Shown here: piece by piece, positions 6,350-14,011 of the stretch
Layout of the letters: every line of letters starts with the position of its first letter
Numbering within the stretch: position 1 is the first letter of the stretch
Assembly (NCBI GenBank): GCA_900757795.1
Contig: CAAEPE010000028.1
Span: 1 to 23,487 of the forward strand
DNA length: 23,487 bases
Direction: 5' to 3'
Source of the DNA: an uncultured Phascolarctobacterium sp.
GTDB lineage: Bacteria > Bacillota > Negativicutes > Acidaminococcales > Acidaminococcaceae
Program-made: the position numbers and the translations under genes
Notes under the pieces: model-generated
Database searches by the model: none
Seen by the model: the letters and a program-made list of their open reading frames with translations, nothing else
What the model was told of the DNA's origin: nothing

Positions 6350-6784
6350 TCATCTGCCGTGCAGAGCATCAGATAATTCCTTAACGCTATTTTTCAACAT
6401 ATTGCCTACCTGATCTTGAACAAGGGGACTATTAGTCTTATGAGCGCCAACAAATAACAAAGCGCTGCCAATTACCTTAAAGGTACCTACAAAGCCTTTT
6501 TTGAAATCACTCCAAAAGCTGCCGCCGGTAACATCTTCAAGCTCATCATCCGATAATTGGCTTACAGCTTGAGTTTCACTGGTCATTTTTTTAGCTGCTA
6601 CGCAGGCAGCTGCAAAATCAGCCATAGTAGCATTTTCTAAATATGGTTTAAACATTTCATAAGCAGCTTCAATACTATCGGTCAGCTCCAGCTTTTGCTG
6701 CAAAGCAGGCTCTTTTTCCAATACAGCAGCTATTTTCCCCATCAATGCCAATAATTTTTCATCCTGAAATTCTACTTTGTCCAT
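6350..6784 (-). CDS. Nif11-like leader, double-glycine-type precursor peptide (putative bacteriocin/RiPP)
   Basis: A 144-residue protein in two parts. Residues 1-88 resemble a Nif11-type leader: a helical region with KEPALQQKLELTDSIEAAYE (about 24-43, compare DPELQEKL in Nif11 leaders), closing in LSDDELEDVTGG (77-88), a classic double-glycine cleavage site for a peptidase-containing ABC exporter. The predicted 56-residue core starts SFWSDFKKGFVGTFKVIGSA. It is cationic and amphipathic and has no cysteine, so lanthionine or sactionine rings are not possible. The start at 6784 is chosen for GAGGAG 7 nt upstream; the longer frame to 6817 lacks such a site. Gene, promoter and terminator stand alone, with no modification enzyme or exporter in the window, so maturation would have to act in trans. 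Secretion and activity are inferred. Confidence 0.75.
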   Translation of the reverse strand: MDKVEFQDEKLLALMGKIAAVLEKEPALQQKLELTDSIEAAYEMFKPYLENATMADFAAACVAAKKMTSETQAVSQLSDDELEDVTGGSFWSDFKKGFVGTFKVIGSALLFVGAHKTNSPLVQDQVGNMLKNSVKELSDALHGR

Positions 6785-6864
6785 ATAAACGCTCCTCTCC
6801 AAAATAAAAATCCGCAAAGCTTAGCTTATTTTTCAAAAATGCTAGAAGCATAGTCTTTATTATT

Positions 6865-6894
6865 ATTTTATCATAGAAGCTGCCGCCATAACAA
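6865..6894 (-). promoter_or_regulatory. Candidate promoter of the precursor peptide gene
   Basis: Minus strand TAAAAT (6865-6870) is preceded by TGA, forming an extended -10 element. A partial -35 box TTGTTA (6889-6894) lies 18 bp away. The leader would be about 75 nt. Confidence 0.5.
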
Positions 6895-6929
6895 TCTAAA
6901 CAAAATAAAAAATTTTGCACTTATCTAAA

Positions 6930-6963
6930 CAAAAAAGACGCTATACAAAAATGTATAACGTCT
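6930..6963 (-). terminator. Terminator of the tRNA-Leu pair
   Basis: On the minus strand AGACGTTATAC (6953-6963) pairs with GTATAGCGTCT (6936-6946), 11 bp with one G-U pair and a 6-nt loop, followed by a run of T. It starts 16 nt beyond the tRNA CCA end. Confidence 0.92.
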
Positions 6964-6978
6964 GTAGCAAGCAATATT

Positions 6979-7064
6979 TGGTGCGGTCGATGGGATTTGA
7001 ACCCATACGGGATTTCTCCCACCACCCCCTCAAAGTGGCGTGTCTGCCGTTCCACCACGACCGC
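6979..7064 (-). tRNA. tRNA-Leu(GAG), CCA end encoded
   Basis: Class II tRNA on the minus strand. Acceptor arms GCGGTCG and CGACCGC pair, followed by A and an encoded CCA (6979-6981). The anticodon stem CCACT/GGTGG encloses TTGAGGG, giving anticodon GAG (codons CUC/CUU). The variable arm GGGAGAAATCCC is long, as in leucine tRNAs. It is cotranscribed with the next tRNA, with about 31 nt between them. Confidence 0.95.
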
Positions 7065-7095
7065 GTCTTTAAAAAATAAACCGTGAATATAAAAA

Positions 7096-7181
7096 TGGTG
7101 CGGTAGAGAGGATTTGAACCTCCACGGGGTTGCCCCCACTAGCTCCTGAGGCTAGCGCGTCTGCCGTTCCGCCACTACCGC
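7096..7181 (-). tRNA. tRNA-Leu(CAG), CCA end encoded
   Basis: Class II tRNA on the minus strand. Acceptor arms GCGGTAG and CTACCGC pair, followed by A and an encoded CCA (7096-7098). The anticodon stem CTAGC/GCTAG encloses CTCAGGA, giving anticodon CAG (codon CUG). The long variable arm GGGGGCAACCCC supports leucine. It is the first of the tandem pair, read from the promoter at 7219-7247. Confidence 0.96.
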
Positions 7182-7218
7182 ATTTCTATTCACTTGTTAC
7201 GTTATCTGTAACGTAGAT

Positions 7219-7247
7219 ATAATAGCACAAATGCTTTAGTTTGTCAA
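7219..7247 (-). promoter_or_regulatory. Strong promoter of the tRNA-Leu pair
   Basis: Consensus TTGACA (7242-7247), a 17-bp spacer and TATTAT (7219-7224) preceded by TGC, an extended -10. A 7-bp inverted repeat TACGTTA-(4 nt)-TAACGTA at 7198-7215 spans the predicted start site. A second hairpin (AGTTTTC/GAAAACT, 7249-7266) lies just upstream of the -35 box and may end transcription from the lytic transglycosylase gene, though it lacks a T-run. Confidence 0.88.
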
Positions 7248-7277
7248 CAGTTTTCCTGCGAAAACTATTGCTGCAAG

Positions 7278-7910
7278 TTAATTTTGCGGCACCTTATCCC
7301 GGTACAGCAAATAATATTTATCCCTATCCTGCAAAACCCGCGTTACATATTCCCGCGTATCCGGAAAAGGAATGGCGTTTAAATCATTAAAATTATCATC
7401 CCAAGAAAATTTTTCCATCCACGCGTGCGTCTGCCCGCGCCCGGCGTTATAGGCAATCAGCATCAGCGCCAAATTATGCTTGAACTCATATTCCAGCTCG
7501 CCCAAATACCAGCAGCCCATGCGGATATTAGTGCGGGTTTGGTATAAATTTTCGTCCTTGTAATCATTCAAGCCCATTTGCTCGGCAATCCAGCGTCCTG
7601 TCTCCGGCATAATCTGCATCAGTCCCACTGCGCCCACATGGGACACCGCCTTATTATCAAAACCGCTTTCATTTTTTATAATCGCTGCTACCAAAAATGG
7701 ATCCACATGATTTTTCTTGCTGTAGGTGATAATATCCTGCTGATAATCCCACATATAAACGAAACGCATCTGCACGGCGTCGCTCTGCCAAATTTTCCAG
7801 CCGCCACATCCAAGCACAATTAGCGCCAGCAATATTGCCAGCCACAGTCCCACGCCTGTTTTGCGCCGTTTGCGGCAGCTGCGTCTCACTGTTTTGCGTT
7901 TAGCAGTCAC
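7278..7910 (-). CDS. Membrane-anchored lytic transglycosylase (Slt-type catalytic domain)
   Basis: Peptidoglycan-cleaving enzyme that cuts the MurNAc-GlcNAc bond non-hydrolytically. A very basic N-terminus precedes one membrane segment (about 20-37, GVGLWLAILLALIVLG), which should hold the protein in the inner membrane with the catalytic domain outside. The goose-lysozyme-like fold shows catalytic Glu81 in NES, then GLMQIMP (96-102) and AYNAG (153-157). Total length is 210 residues. The GTG at 7910 is preferred because AGGTGA lies at good spacing; a GTG at 7919 is in frame but overlaps that ribosome binding site. The gene overlaps the coaE 3' end by 11 nt and closes the polA-mutM-coaE unit. 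Which cell-wall process it serves cannot be told. Confidence 0.9.
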   Translation of the reverse strand: MTAKRKTVRRSCRKRRKTGVGLWLAILLALIVLGCGGWKIWQSDAVQMRFVYMWDYQQDIITYSKKNHVDPFLVAAIIKNESGFDNKAVSHVGAVGLMQIMPETGRWIAEQMGLNDYKDENLYQTRTNIRMGCWYLGELEYEFKHNLALMLIAYNAGRGQTHAWMEKFSWDDNFNDLNAIPFPDTREYVTRVLQDRDKYYLLYRDKVPQN

Positions 7911-8508
7911 TCTTGTCACCTACAAGCTGCGCCAGCTCCCTATGGACGGATGCTAAAGTCGCATCCAGGCTGCCGCTGTTGTCTAAAATTACATCAGCAT
8001 ATTTTTTCTTGTCTTCCAAAGACATTTGCGCTTCTATGCGCGCCACAACCTCATCCTCGGTCATACCGCTGCGCAGCATGGCCCGTTTTATCTGCTGCTC
8101 ACGGCTCACGGCTACCAGCCATACGCTGTCCGCCTGCTTATGCCAGCCTGTTTCAATAAGCAAAGGTACGTCCAGCACCGCAGCCTTCACACCTTTTTGA
8201 CGGCATTGCTGCAAAAATTTTTCCGCACTTTGCCACACTATTTTGTGCAGAATATTTTCCAATGTTCTTAACGCCTGCTTATCCTTAAACACCAGCGCCG
8301 AAATTTTTGCTCTATCCATCTCGCCATCGGCAGTTAAATAATTTTCGCCAAAGGCCTGCACTACCAAGGTCAAGCCCTCGCTGCCCTTAGCAACTGCGTC
8401 TTTAGCCTCTTGGTCAGCATCAAACACAGGCACGCCCAGCTTGCGCAGCTCCTCTGAAACCGTACTTTTGCCGGAGGCAATGCCTCCCGTTAAGCCAATT
8501 ATTTTCAT
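7900..8508 (-). CDS. coaE: Dephospho-CoA kinase
   Basis: Last step of coenzyme A synthesis: ATP-dependent phosphorylation of the 3'-hydroxyl of dephospho-CoA. The P-loop GGIASGKST spans residues 8-16, DADQEAKD follows near 30-37, and LDVPLLIETGW (about 113-123) is the conserved substrate-lid region. Length is 202 residues, normal for CoaE. The ATG at 8508 follows a GGAG site in the 9-nt gap after mutM. The mutM-coaE pair next to polA is a common Firmicute arrangement, which supports the call. Confidence 0.96.
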   Translation of the reverse strand: MKIIGLTGGIASGKSTVSEELRKLGVPVFDADQEAKDAVAKGSEGLTLVVQAFGENYLTADGEMDRAKISALVFKDKQALRTLENILHKIVWQSAEKFLQQCRQKGVKAAVLDVPLLIETGWHKQADSVWLVAVSREQQIKRAMLRSGMTEDEVVARIEAQMSLEDKKKYADVILDNSGSLDATLASVHRELAQLVGDKSDC

Positions 8509-8517
8509 TTTGCGCTC

Positions 8518-9339
8518 CTATTTTTGACAATGCTCACAATATACGGTGCCGCGTCCGCCAACCTTAGTGCTGCACAATGCTGCGCCGCATTTTTTGCAAG
8601 GCTTGCCGCCGCGTCCGTAAACCAAAAGATGGTTCTGATTATCGCCCTTATTGCCCTCGCCGTCCTTATAATCGCGGAAGGTAGTACCGCGATTTTTAAT
8701 TCCCTGAGCAATTACAGCGTTGATCGCTGCTCGCAGCTTGTCAATTTCATCAGCATTAAGAGTATTCGCCGCGCGCATAGGTAAAATCTGCGCCAATGCC
8801 AGGCATTCGTCAGCATAAATATTTCCCAAGCCGGCAATAATATGCTGGTCGAGAATAAAGCTTTTTACCGCCTTGCGGCTTTTAGCCGCCAGCGGCGCAA
8901 GATACTCTGTGGTAAATTCCGCGCTTAAGGGTTCTGGCCCAAGAGTTTCGTAGCCTTCGATATAGGCGTCGTTATTAGTCAGCAAATACAGCGTGCCAAA
9001 GGTGCGGATATCCGTAAACCACATGGTTACGCCACCGTCCAAAACAAATTTTATTTTAGCATAAGCAGGCGGTTCCTGCTCGCTAGGCTGCGCCAACAAA
9101 GCGCCCGTCATACGCAGATGCACGATAAGCTGACGGTCAGTATCCATTGTCAGCACCAAATATTTTCCCTTACGTCCCACATGATTGATGATTGTACCAA
9201 CTAGGCCCGCCACAAATTTTTCCGGCGTTGGATGCTTAATCAACCTATCTAAATATACCTCTACGGAAGTAATTTTTCTTCCTTCAATATGCGGAGCAAG
9301 TGTTTTGCGAACCTGCTCCACCTCTGGCATTTCAGGCAT
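8518..9339 (-). CDS. mutM: Formamidopyrimidine-DNA glycosylase (Fpg/MutM)
   Basis: Base-excision repair glycosylase/AP lyase that removes 8-oxoguanine and formamidopyrimidines. The start at 9339 yields the family N-terminus MPEMPEVE, with the catalytic Pro and Glu exposed after Met removal; a GTG at 9348 is in frame but lies in the ribosome binding site GAGGTG. Lys57 of the conserved GRKGKY segment is present, and a C-terminal zinc finger is formed by Cys248, Cys251, Cys268 and Cys271. Length is 273 residues. It lies 32 nt downstream of polA and 9 nt upstream of coaE. Confidence 0.97.
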   Translation of the reverse strand: MPEMPEVEQVRKTLAPHIEGRKITSVEVYLDRLIKHPTPEKFVAGLVGTIINHVGRKGKYLVLTMDTDRQLIVHLRMTGALLAQPSEQEPPAYAKIKFVLDGGVTMWFTDIRTFGTLYLLTNNDAYIEGYETLGPEPLSAEFTTEYLAPLAAKSRKAVKSFILDQHIIAGLGNIYADECLALAQILPMRAANTLNADEIDKLRAAINAVIAQGIKNRGTTFRDYKDGEGNKGDNQNHLLVYGRGGKPCKKCGAALCSTKVGGRGTVYCEHCQK

Positions 9340-9371
9340 TATTTTCACCTCTGAATTTATTTTACAGTAAA

Positions 9372-11966
9372 TTATTTTGCTTCCGCCCAGTTTTTACCAA
9401 AGCTTACTTCTGCCAGCATCGGAATATCCATAACGGCGGCACTTTCCATGGCCTGCTGCACCAAATTTGCCACCTGCTCTTTTTCAGCTTCGGTCACTTC
9501 CAACACCAGCTCGTCGTGCACCTGCAGCAAAATGCGGCTCTTACAGCCTGCTGCCAGCAATGCTTTCTGTACTATAATCATAGCCTTTTTCATAATATCT
9601 GCCGCCGTTCCCTGAATAGGAGTGTTAATGGCAGTGCGTTCCGCAAAGCTGCGCAGATTAAAATTGCTGTGGCGGATATCCGGCAGATAACGTCTGCGTC
9701 CCATAAGCGTAGTTACATAACCCTGCTCCCGGGCTTTGGCAACAATATCTTCCATATATTTTTTCACGCCTGTATAACGCGCAAAATAGCTTTCAATATA
9801 ACCTGCGGCTTCCTTACGGGAAACCTGCAGCTGATTAGCCAAACCAAAATCGCTGATACCGTAGACAATACCAAAATTTACGGCCTTGGCGCGGCTGCGC
9901 ATTTGACTGGTCACCTCATCCAGCGGCACGCCAAAAACCTCGGAGGCAGTACGCGCGTGTACGTCCTGTCCGTGGCGGAAGGATTCCAGCAAAAGCTTGT
10001 CCTGCGCAATGCAGGCCAAAATTCTTAATTCAACCTGGGAATAATCACAGCTCATCAAATAATCATAACCGTCTCCCGGAACAAACAGACGACGTATCTG
10101 CTTGCCTTCCTCAGTACGGGTAGGAATATTTTGCAAATTGGGGTCCGTACTGGACAAACGGCCTGTAACCGTCACCGTCTGCTGAAAATGCGTATGGATA
10201 CGCCCGGTTTTGACGTTGACCAAAGGCTTGAGCCCGTCCAAATAAGTTGATTGCAGCTTTGCCAGCTTACGGTGCTCCAAAATGGTATCAATTAAAGGAT
10301 GCTTACCTTGCAGCGCCTCCAAAACCTTAACGTCGGTAGAATAGCCTGTTTTAGTTTTTTTGATTACTGGCAGCTGCAAATGCTCAAATAAAATAATTCC
10401 CAGCTGCTTGGGAGATTTTAAATTAAAGCTTTCCCCCGCCTGCTCCTCTGCCAAGCGCTCCAACTTACCAATGCGGAAGGTCATATCCTCGCTAAGCTGC
10501 GCCAAAAGCTCCATATCCGGCGTAATACCGTTATATTCCATGGCGGCAAGCACAGGCGCCAGCGGCAGCTCCAGCTCTTGATACAATTTTATCTGCTCTC
10601 TTTGCTCCAGTTGCTCCCGCAGCAGCGGCACGAGCTGCGCAACATTTTCAACGTCAGTAGGCAAAATATTTTGCAGATAGCGCTTATTCAAATCTGCCAA
10701 CGCGTAAGAACTGTGTCCCGGGTCGGCAACATAGGCCGCCAACGCTACATCCTCAACAATGCCTAGGGGCTTAATATTTTGACACAAGCAGCATTTATAA
10801 ATTTCCTTACTGTCCACAGTCTGCTTAAGACAGGGAGCAGCCAGCCATTGACCGAACTGCTGCCAGCACTGACTTAAAGCATCCAGCACATAAACAGCGT
10901 TTGCAAATAAAATTTCCGCACGGCTGAAAAACAATTCAGGCAGGCTGCCGGAAACTTTTACGACAAAAGTGATAGCTTCCTTAGCATCAGCCAGCTGGGC
11001 AAAAAGCTTTTCCGCCTGCGCCGGGGAGGCTAAAGCAACAATTTCCGCAGCCTCCTGCTCCACAGTTTCGCCGAACAAATCAAAGCAATGCTGCTCGCCG
11101 CCTAAAACCGCCGCAAAACGCTCGTACATATTACGGAATTCCAAATCCTGCAACAGCGTACGCGCTTCCTCTTTAACGGGAGCCAGCTCATACAAATCTA
11201 CATTGGTGTCCACAGGTGCTTCGGTGCATATGGTTGCCAGCTTTTGGCTTAAAATCGCCGACTCCTTATTTGCTTCCAGCTTGGCACGCAAAGCTTTGGC
11301 AGTAACCTTATCAGTATTTGCCAGCACATTTTCTACAGTGCCATATTCTTTGATCAATTTAATCGCTGTTTTGGGGCCAACACCCGGTACGCCGGGAATA
11401 TTATCGGATGTATCGCCCATCAAGCCTTTCAGCTCAATAAGCTGCTTTGGTTCCAATCCCTCATAATTGGCGGCAAATTCTGCTTCGTCAAAAATTTGAA
11501 TATCGCTGATACCGCGCTTGGTATAAAAAACCTTAGTACGCTTATCCACCAGCTGCAATTCGTCCCTATCGCCGGTGACGATAATAACTTCCATATCTTG
11601 CGGCGCTTTTGCGGCAAAAGTACCGATAATATCGTCTGCTTCATAATTATCCAGCTCCAAAGTGTGAATGCCCAAGGCATCCAAAACCTTCATTGCCAGC
11701 GGAAACTGCTCGCTTAGCTCGCTGGGGGTAGGCTTGCGCTGACCTTTATAAGCGGCGTACATTTCGGTACGAAAGGTTTTGCGTGATTTATCAAAGGCTA
11801 CAGCCATATAACGTGGCTGCAAATCACCTAACAGTTTTAGCAGCATATTGCACAAACCGTAAACTGCGCCAGTGTGTACGCCCTGCTTATTCATTAAGGG
11901 CGGCAGCGCGAAAAAGGCTCGGTGAATTAGGCTGCTGCCATCTATTACTAAAAATTTATCTGCCAT
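9372..11966 (-). CDS. polA: DNA polymerase I
   Basis: Repair and Okazaki-fragment polymerase of 864 residues. The N-terminal 5' nuclease domain (about 1-290) starts MADKFLVIDGSSLIHRAF and includes GLMGDTSDNIPGVPGVGPKTA. The polymerase domain carries motif A DYSQVE (641-646), motif B RSRAKAVNFGIVYG (690-703) and motif C VHDE (816-819). The middle region (about 305-480) matches the proofreading fold in position but lacks the DxE metal-binding motif; the corresponding strand reads ITFVVKVSGSL. Proofreading is therefore probably lost, as in Bacillus-type Pol I. The ATG at 11966 is chosen because GAGGAG, lying within the final codons of the upstream nuclease gene, is well spaced. The gene overlaps that upstream gene by 11 nt. 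Confidence 0.97.
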   Translation of the reverse strand: MADKFLVIDGSSLIHRAFFALPPLMNKQGVHTGAVYGLCNMLLKLLGDLQPRYMAVAFDKSRKTFRTEMYAAYKGQRKPTPSELSEQFPLAMKVLDALGIHTLELDNYEADDIIGTFAAKAPQDMEVIIVTGDRDELQLVDKRTKVFYTKRGISDIQIFDEAEFAANYEGLEPKQLIELKGLMGDTSDNIPGVPGVGPKTAIKLIKEYGTVENVLANTDKVTAKALRAKLEANKESAILSQKLATICTEAPVDTNVDLYELAPVKEEARTLLQDLEFRNMYERFAAVLGGEQHCFDLFGETVEQEAAEIVALASPAQAEKLFAQLADAKEAITFVVKVSGSLPELFFSRAEILFANAVYVLDALSQCWQQFGQWLAAPCLKQTVDSKEIYKCCLCQNIKPLGIVEDVALAAYVADPGHSSYALADLNKRYLQNILPTDVENVAQLVPLLREQLEQREQIKLYQELELPLAPVLAAMEYNGITPDMELLAQLSEDMTFRIGKLERLAEEQAGESFNLKSPKQLGIILFEHLQLPVIKKTKTGYSTDVKVLEALQGKHPLIDTILEHRKLAKLQSTYLDGLKPLVNVKTGRIHTHFQQTVTVTGRLSSTDPNLQNIPTRTEEGKQIRRLFVPGDGYDYLMSCDYSQVELRILACIAQDKLLLESFRHGQDVHARTASEVFGVPLDEVTSQMRSRAKAVNFGIVYGISDFGLANQLQVSRKEAAGYIESYFARYTGVKKYMEDIVAKAREQGYVTTLMGRRRYLPDIRHSNFNLRSFAERTAINTPIQGTAADIMKKAMIIVQKALLAAGCKSRILLQVHDELVLEVTEAEKEQVANLVQQAMESAAVMDIPMLAEVSFGKNWAEAK

Positions 11967-12978
11967 GATTTTTCTCCTCTTCGCCGCTTTCCAATGCAAG
12001 ATCAGTCAGTTCACGTAGCTTATTCTGCAAAATCTTCTTATCAGGAAGATGCAGCGTATAATCAGCAACCATTGTTGGAGACATTGTTCTGCTAAGAGCA
12101 TATTCAACAACCGTATCATCCTTGCCAGTACAAAGGATTAAACCAACGCTTGGATTTTCATGAGGTTTTTTTACATCTCTATCAAGTGCTTCTAAATAAA
12201 AATTAAGTTGTCCCATATGCTCAGGACGAAATACATCAATTTTCAATTCAATTGCTACAAGACAAGTAAGAGCACGATTATAAAACAACAAATCAATAAA
12301 AAAATCAGTATTGCCTACCTGTACACGATATTCTTCACCTACAAAAGTAAAATCGCGTCCAAATTCCAAAATAAAATCTTTTAAATGTGAAACAATCTGA
12401 TGCCGCAAATCCTTTTCTTTGTATGGTTCTCCAAGATCAAGAAACTCAAATACATAAGAATCACGCAAAGCAGCTAATCCACTGTTCCCGACAATTAACT
12501 CCGTATGCTTAGCTTCCGAAAGCATGGTCCGCTCATATAGCATACTGCCAATCTGACGATCCAATTCTCGCTTTGTGTAGTGATTTGCAATACATAGTCT
12601 TAGATAAAACTCACGAGCATCATCCGTTTTACAGCCAGTCATAATAAGCAGATTATTAGTCCAAGCAATTTCTCTCACCAGTGGTGAGAGTTTTGTATTA
12701 TCGGAGTATGTTTCATAAAATTGCTTCATACGCCAAATATTTTGCGCAGAAAAACCTTTCACAGCAGGATAACGACTTTGTAAAAATGCAGAAAAATCAG
12801 CAACAACACTTTTTCCCCAACCGTCATCTTTAACTTTAGCGCTAACATACGCACCAATATCCCAATACATTTGAATCAATTCCGTATTAACAGCTTTCAA
12901 CGCACGTGCGCGAGCATTATCAATTATAGAAACGATTTCATCAAATTGTCCCTTTTTAGGAGATAATTTATTGCTCAT
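11956..12978 (-). CDS. DUF1016/YhcG-family PDDEXK nuclease
   Basis: A 340-residue two-domain protein. The N-terminal DUF1016 part (about 10-170) includes YWDIGAYVSAKVKDDGWGKSVV and FSAQNIWRMKQFYETY, both family hallmarks. The C-terminal half is a PDDEXK nuclease fold: FGRDFTFVGEEYRV, then Asp229 in DFFIDLLFYN and Glu244-x-Lys246 in VAIELK, so the active site looks intact. Members occur in defence islands and beside restriction systems, but a defined biochemical role is not established for most. Codon usage is more AT-rich than in polA, which suggests acquisition. The ATG at 12978 has AGGAG upstream and an extended -10 promoter (13030-13058). The 3' end overlaps polA by 11 nt and carries its ribosome binding site. 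Confidence 0.9.
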   Translation of the reverse strand: MSNKLSPKKGQFDEIVSIIDNARARALKAVNTELIQMYWDIGAYVSAKVKDDGWGKSVVADFSAFLQSRYPAVKGFSAQNIWRMKQFYETYSDNTKLSPLVREIAWTNNLLIMTGCKTDDAREFYLRLCIANHYTKRELDRQIGSMLYERTMLSEAKHTELIVGNSGLAALRDSYVFEFLDLGEPYKEKDLRHQIVSHLKDFILEFGRDFTFVGEEYRVQVGNTDFFIDLLFYNRALTCLVAIELKIDVFRPEHMGQLNFYLEALDRDVKKPHENPSVGLILCTGKDDTVVEYALSRTMSPTMVADYTLHLPDKKILQNKLRELTDLALESGEEEKNHGR

Positions 12979-13029
12979 ACCTTCATCTCCTCACATCCAA
13001 ATTAAGTTGAGGATTAATATTCGGCTTTT

Positions 13030-13058
13030 ATTATATCATAATTTCCTCAAAACTCGAA
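13030..13058 (-). promoter_or_regulatory. Candidate promoter of the DUF1016-polA operon
   Basis: A perfect TATAAT (13030-13035) preceded by TGA gives an extended -10 element on the minus strand. The -35 position, TTCGAG at 13053-13058, is poor, which extended -10 promoters tolerate. The leader would be about 45 nt. Confidence 0.6.
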
Positions 13059-13094
13059 TAAGAGAAATGTAAAATTACACTAGCAAACTTCCCC

Positions 13095-13388
13095 TTCCAT
13101 TTTGGAACCCGAAACAAATGTTTGGCGTGCGTGCGCTGCGCCTATCGCCTATTTAATTTAACTTCTTTGCAGGCAAAGAAGTTACAAGAAACCTCGCGCT
13201 TTTCGAAGCGCGGAAAAGAATCTTCGACGTTCATTTATAGTTCGCACTTTGTGACAAGGCTTGCCCCGAGCGCGATTTTTGGGGCTAGTGGTTCCAGGTT
13301 ATTTTGGCTCGCAATGCAAGGCTTTGGCGGTCTGCCGCAAAGTGATGTGTACGACGGCGTGCGTTTTTTACCAGCTAGCACCAAAAAT
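13095..13388. repeat. Hairpin-rich intergenic element, possible dispersed repeat or structured RNA
   Basis: No convincing gene fills the 436 nt between the DUF1016 and lysO genes. Instead there are several strong inverted repeats: TTCCA/TGGAA (13095-13107); a perfect 11-bp stem TAACTTCTTTG/CAAAGAAGTTA with 4-nt loop (13159-13184); CGCGCTT-TTCG-AAGCGCG (13194-13213); CTTTGGCGG/CCGCAAAG with one bulge (13322-13342); and long arms ATTTTTGGGGCTAGTGG (13275-13291) and its near complement (13371-13388) enclosing the last hairpin. GGCGTGCGT occurs twice, at 13124 and 13356. The stretch is GC-richer than its flanks. A plus-strand frame (13122-13397) crosses it but lacks a ribosome binding site. Strand is unknown. 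Confidence 0.6.
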
Positions 13389-13414
13389 ACTCACTAAGAG
13401 AATAATTTTTTCAC

Positions 13415-14011
13415 TCACTGTAAAAATAACGACAGCAGCACCGGTACCAGCAAGGATAAAACCAGTCCGTTAATAAAAGAAAACATAGCCGCGTGCATTC
13501 CCGCCGCCTGAATTACCAAGGGCAACAATGAATCCATAGTACCTGCGCCGCCGGGAGCAATACAAATCAGTTTGTGCCAGCGCGCCAGAATAGGAATCAA
13601 TACAAATGACGAAACCTCCCGCAGCATATTGGCAAAAAAAGCAATTGTGCCCAGCTCCGTGCTGTGCATAGTGCTGATAATAACGGAGGAAAGGCTGTAC
13701 CAGCCAAGTCCCGCGCCCACTAAAACAGAATCTGCAGCACTGATTCCCGTTACAAAATGACTTATATACGCGCCGCCTAAACTGCCGATAACCGTACCCA
13801 CGGGCAGCGCTACTGCCAAAACCATATTTTTCGGCGTGCAGATGCGCTTAAGCAGGCTGCGGTTGGAGCCAATTTCGATACCTGCCACAAAGCCCATAAA
13901 ATCCAGCGCTGCCATCAACGTATCATCCAAAAGCGGCTTAGCGCTTACATCTAAAAAAGCATAGCCTAAAGCCATACCCACAACGATAGTTCCCAGCAGT
14001 GCGCCAATCAT
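13415..14011 (-). CDS. lysO: LysO-family lysine exporter, C-terminal subunit
   Basis: A 198-residue, very hydrophobic membrane protein matching the C-terminal two thirds of LysO (YbjE; about 300 residues in E. coli), which exports L-lysine and toxic analogues. The GAGLGWYSLSSV segment (about 98-109) is the family signature, and MGFVAGIEIGSNRSLL near 39-54 is also conserved. The start codon overlaps the stop of the preceding 97-residue gene as ATGA, so the halves are made together. A split LysO is known in several Firmicute lineages and need not mean inactivation. Substrate is inferred from the family. Confidence 0.85.
   Translation of the reverse strand: MIGALLGTIVVGMALGYAFLDVSAKPLLDDTLMAALDFMGFVAGIEIGSNRSLLKRICTPKNMVLAVALPVGTVIGSLGGAYISHFVTGISAADSVLVGAGLGWYSLSSVIISTMHSTELGTIAFFANMLREVSSFVLIPILARWHKLICIAPGGAGTMDSLLPLVIQAAGMHAAMFSFINGLVLSLLVPVLLSLFLQ

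Noticed and set aside
6921..7139. Minus-strand ORF of 72 codons across the tRNA-Leu pair
   Set aside because: It is a frame through two tRNA genes and their terminator, hence a by-product of RNA genes.
9300..10028. Plus-strand ORF of 242 codons opposite mutM and polA
   Set aside because: It lies fully antisense to conserved polA and mutM codons, has a His/Phe/Gln-rich composition typical of shadow frames, and no ribosome binding site.
13122..13397. Plus-strand ORF of 91 codons in the structured intergenic element
   Set aside because: It lacks a ribosome binding site and crosses perfect hairpins, and its reading looks like translated repeat DNA. I kept the region as a structured element instead.
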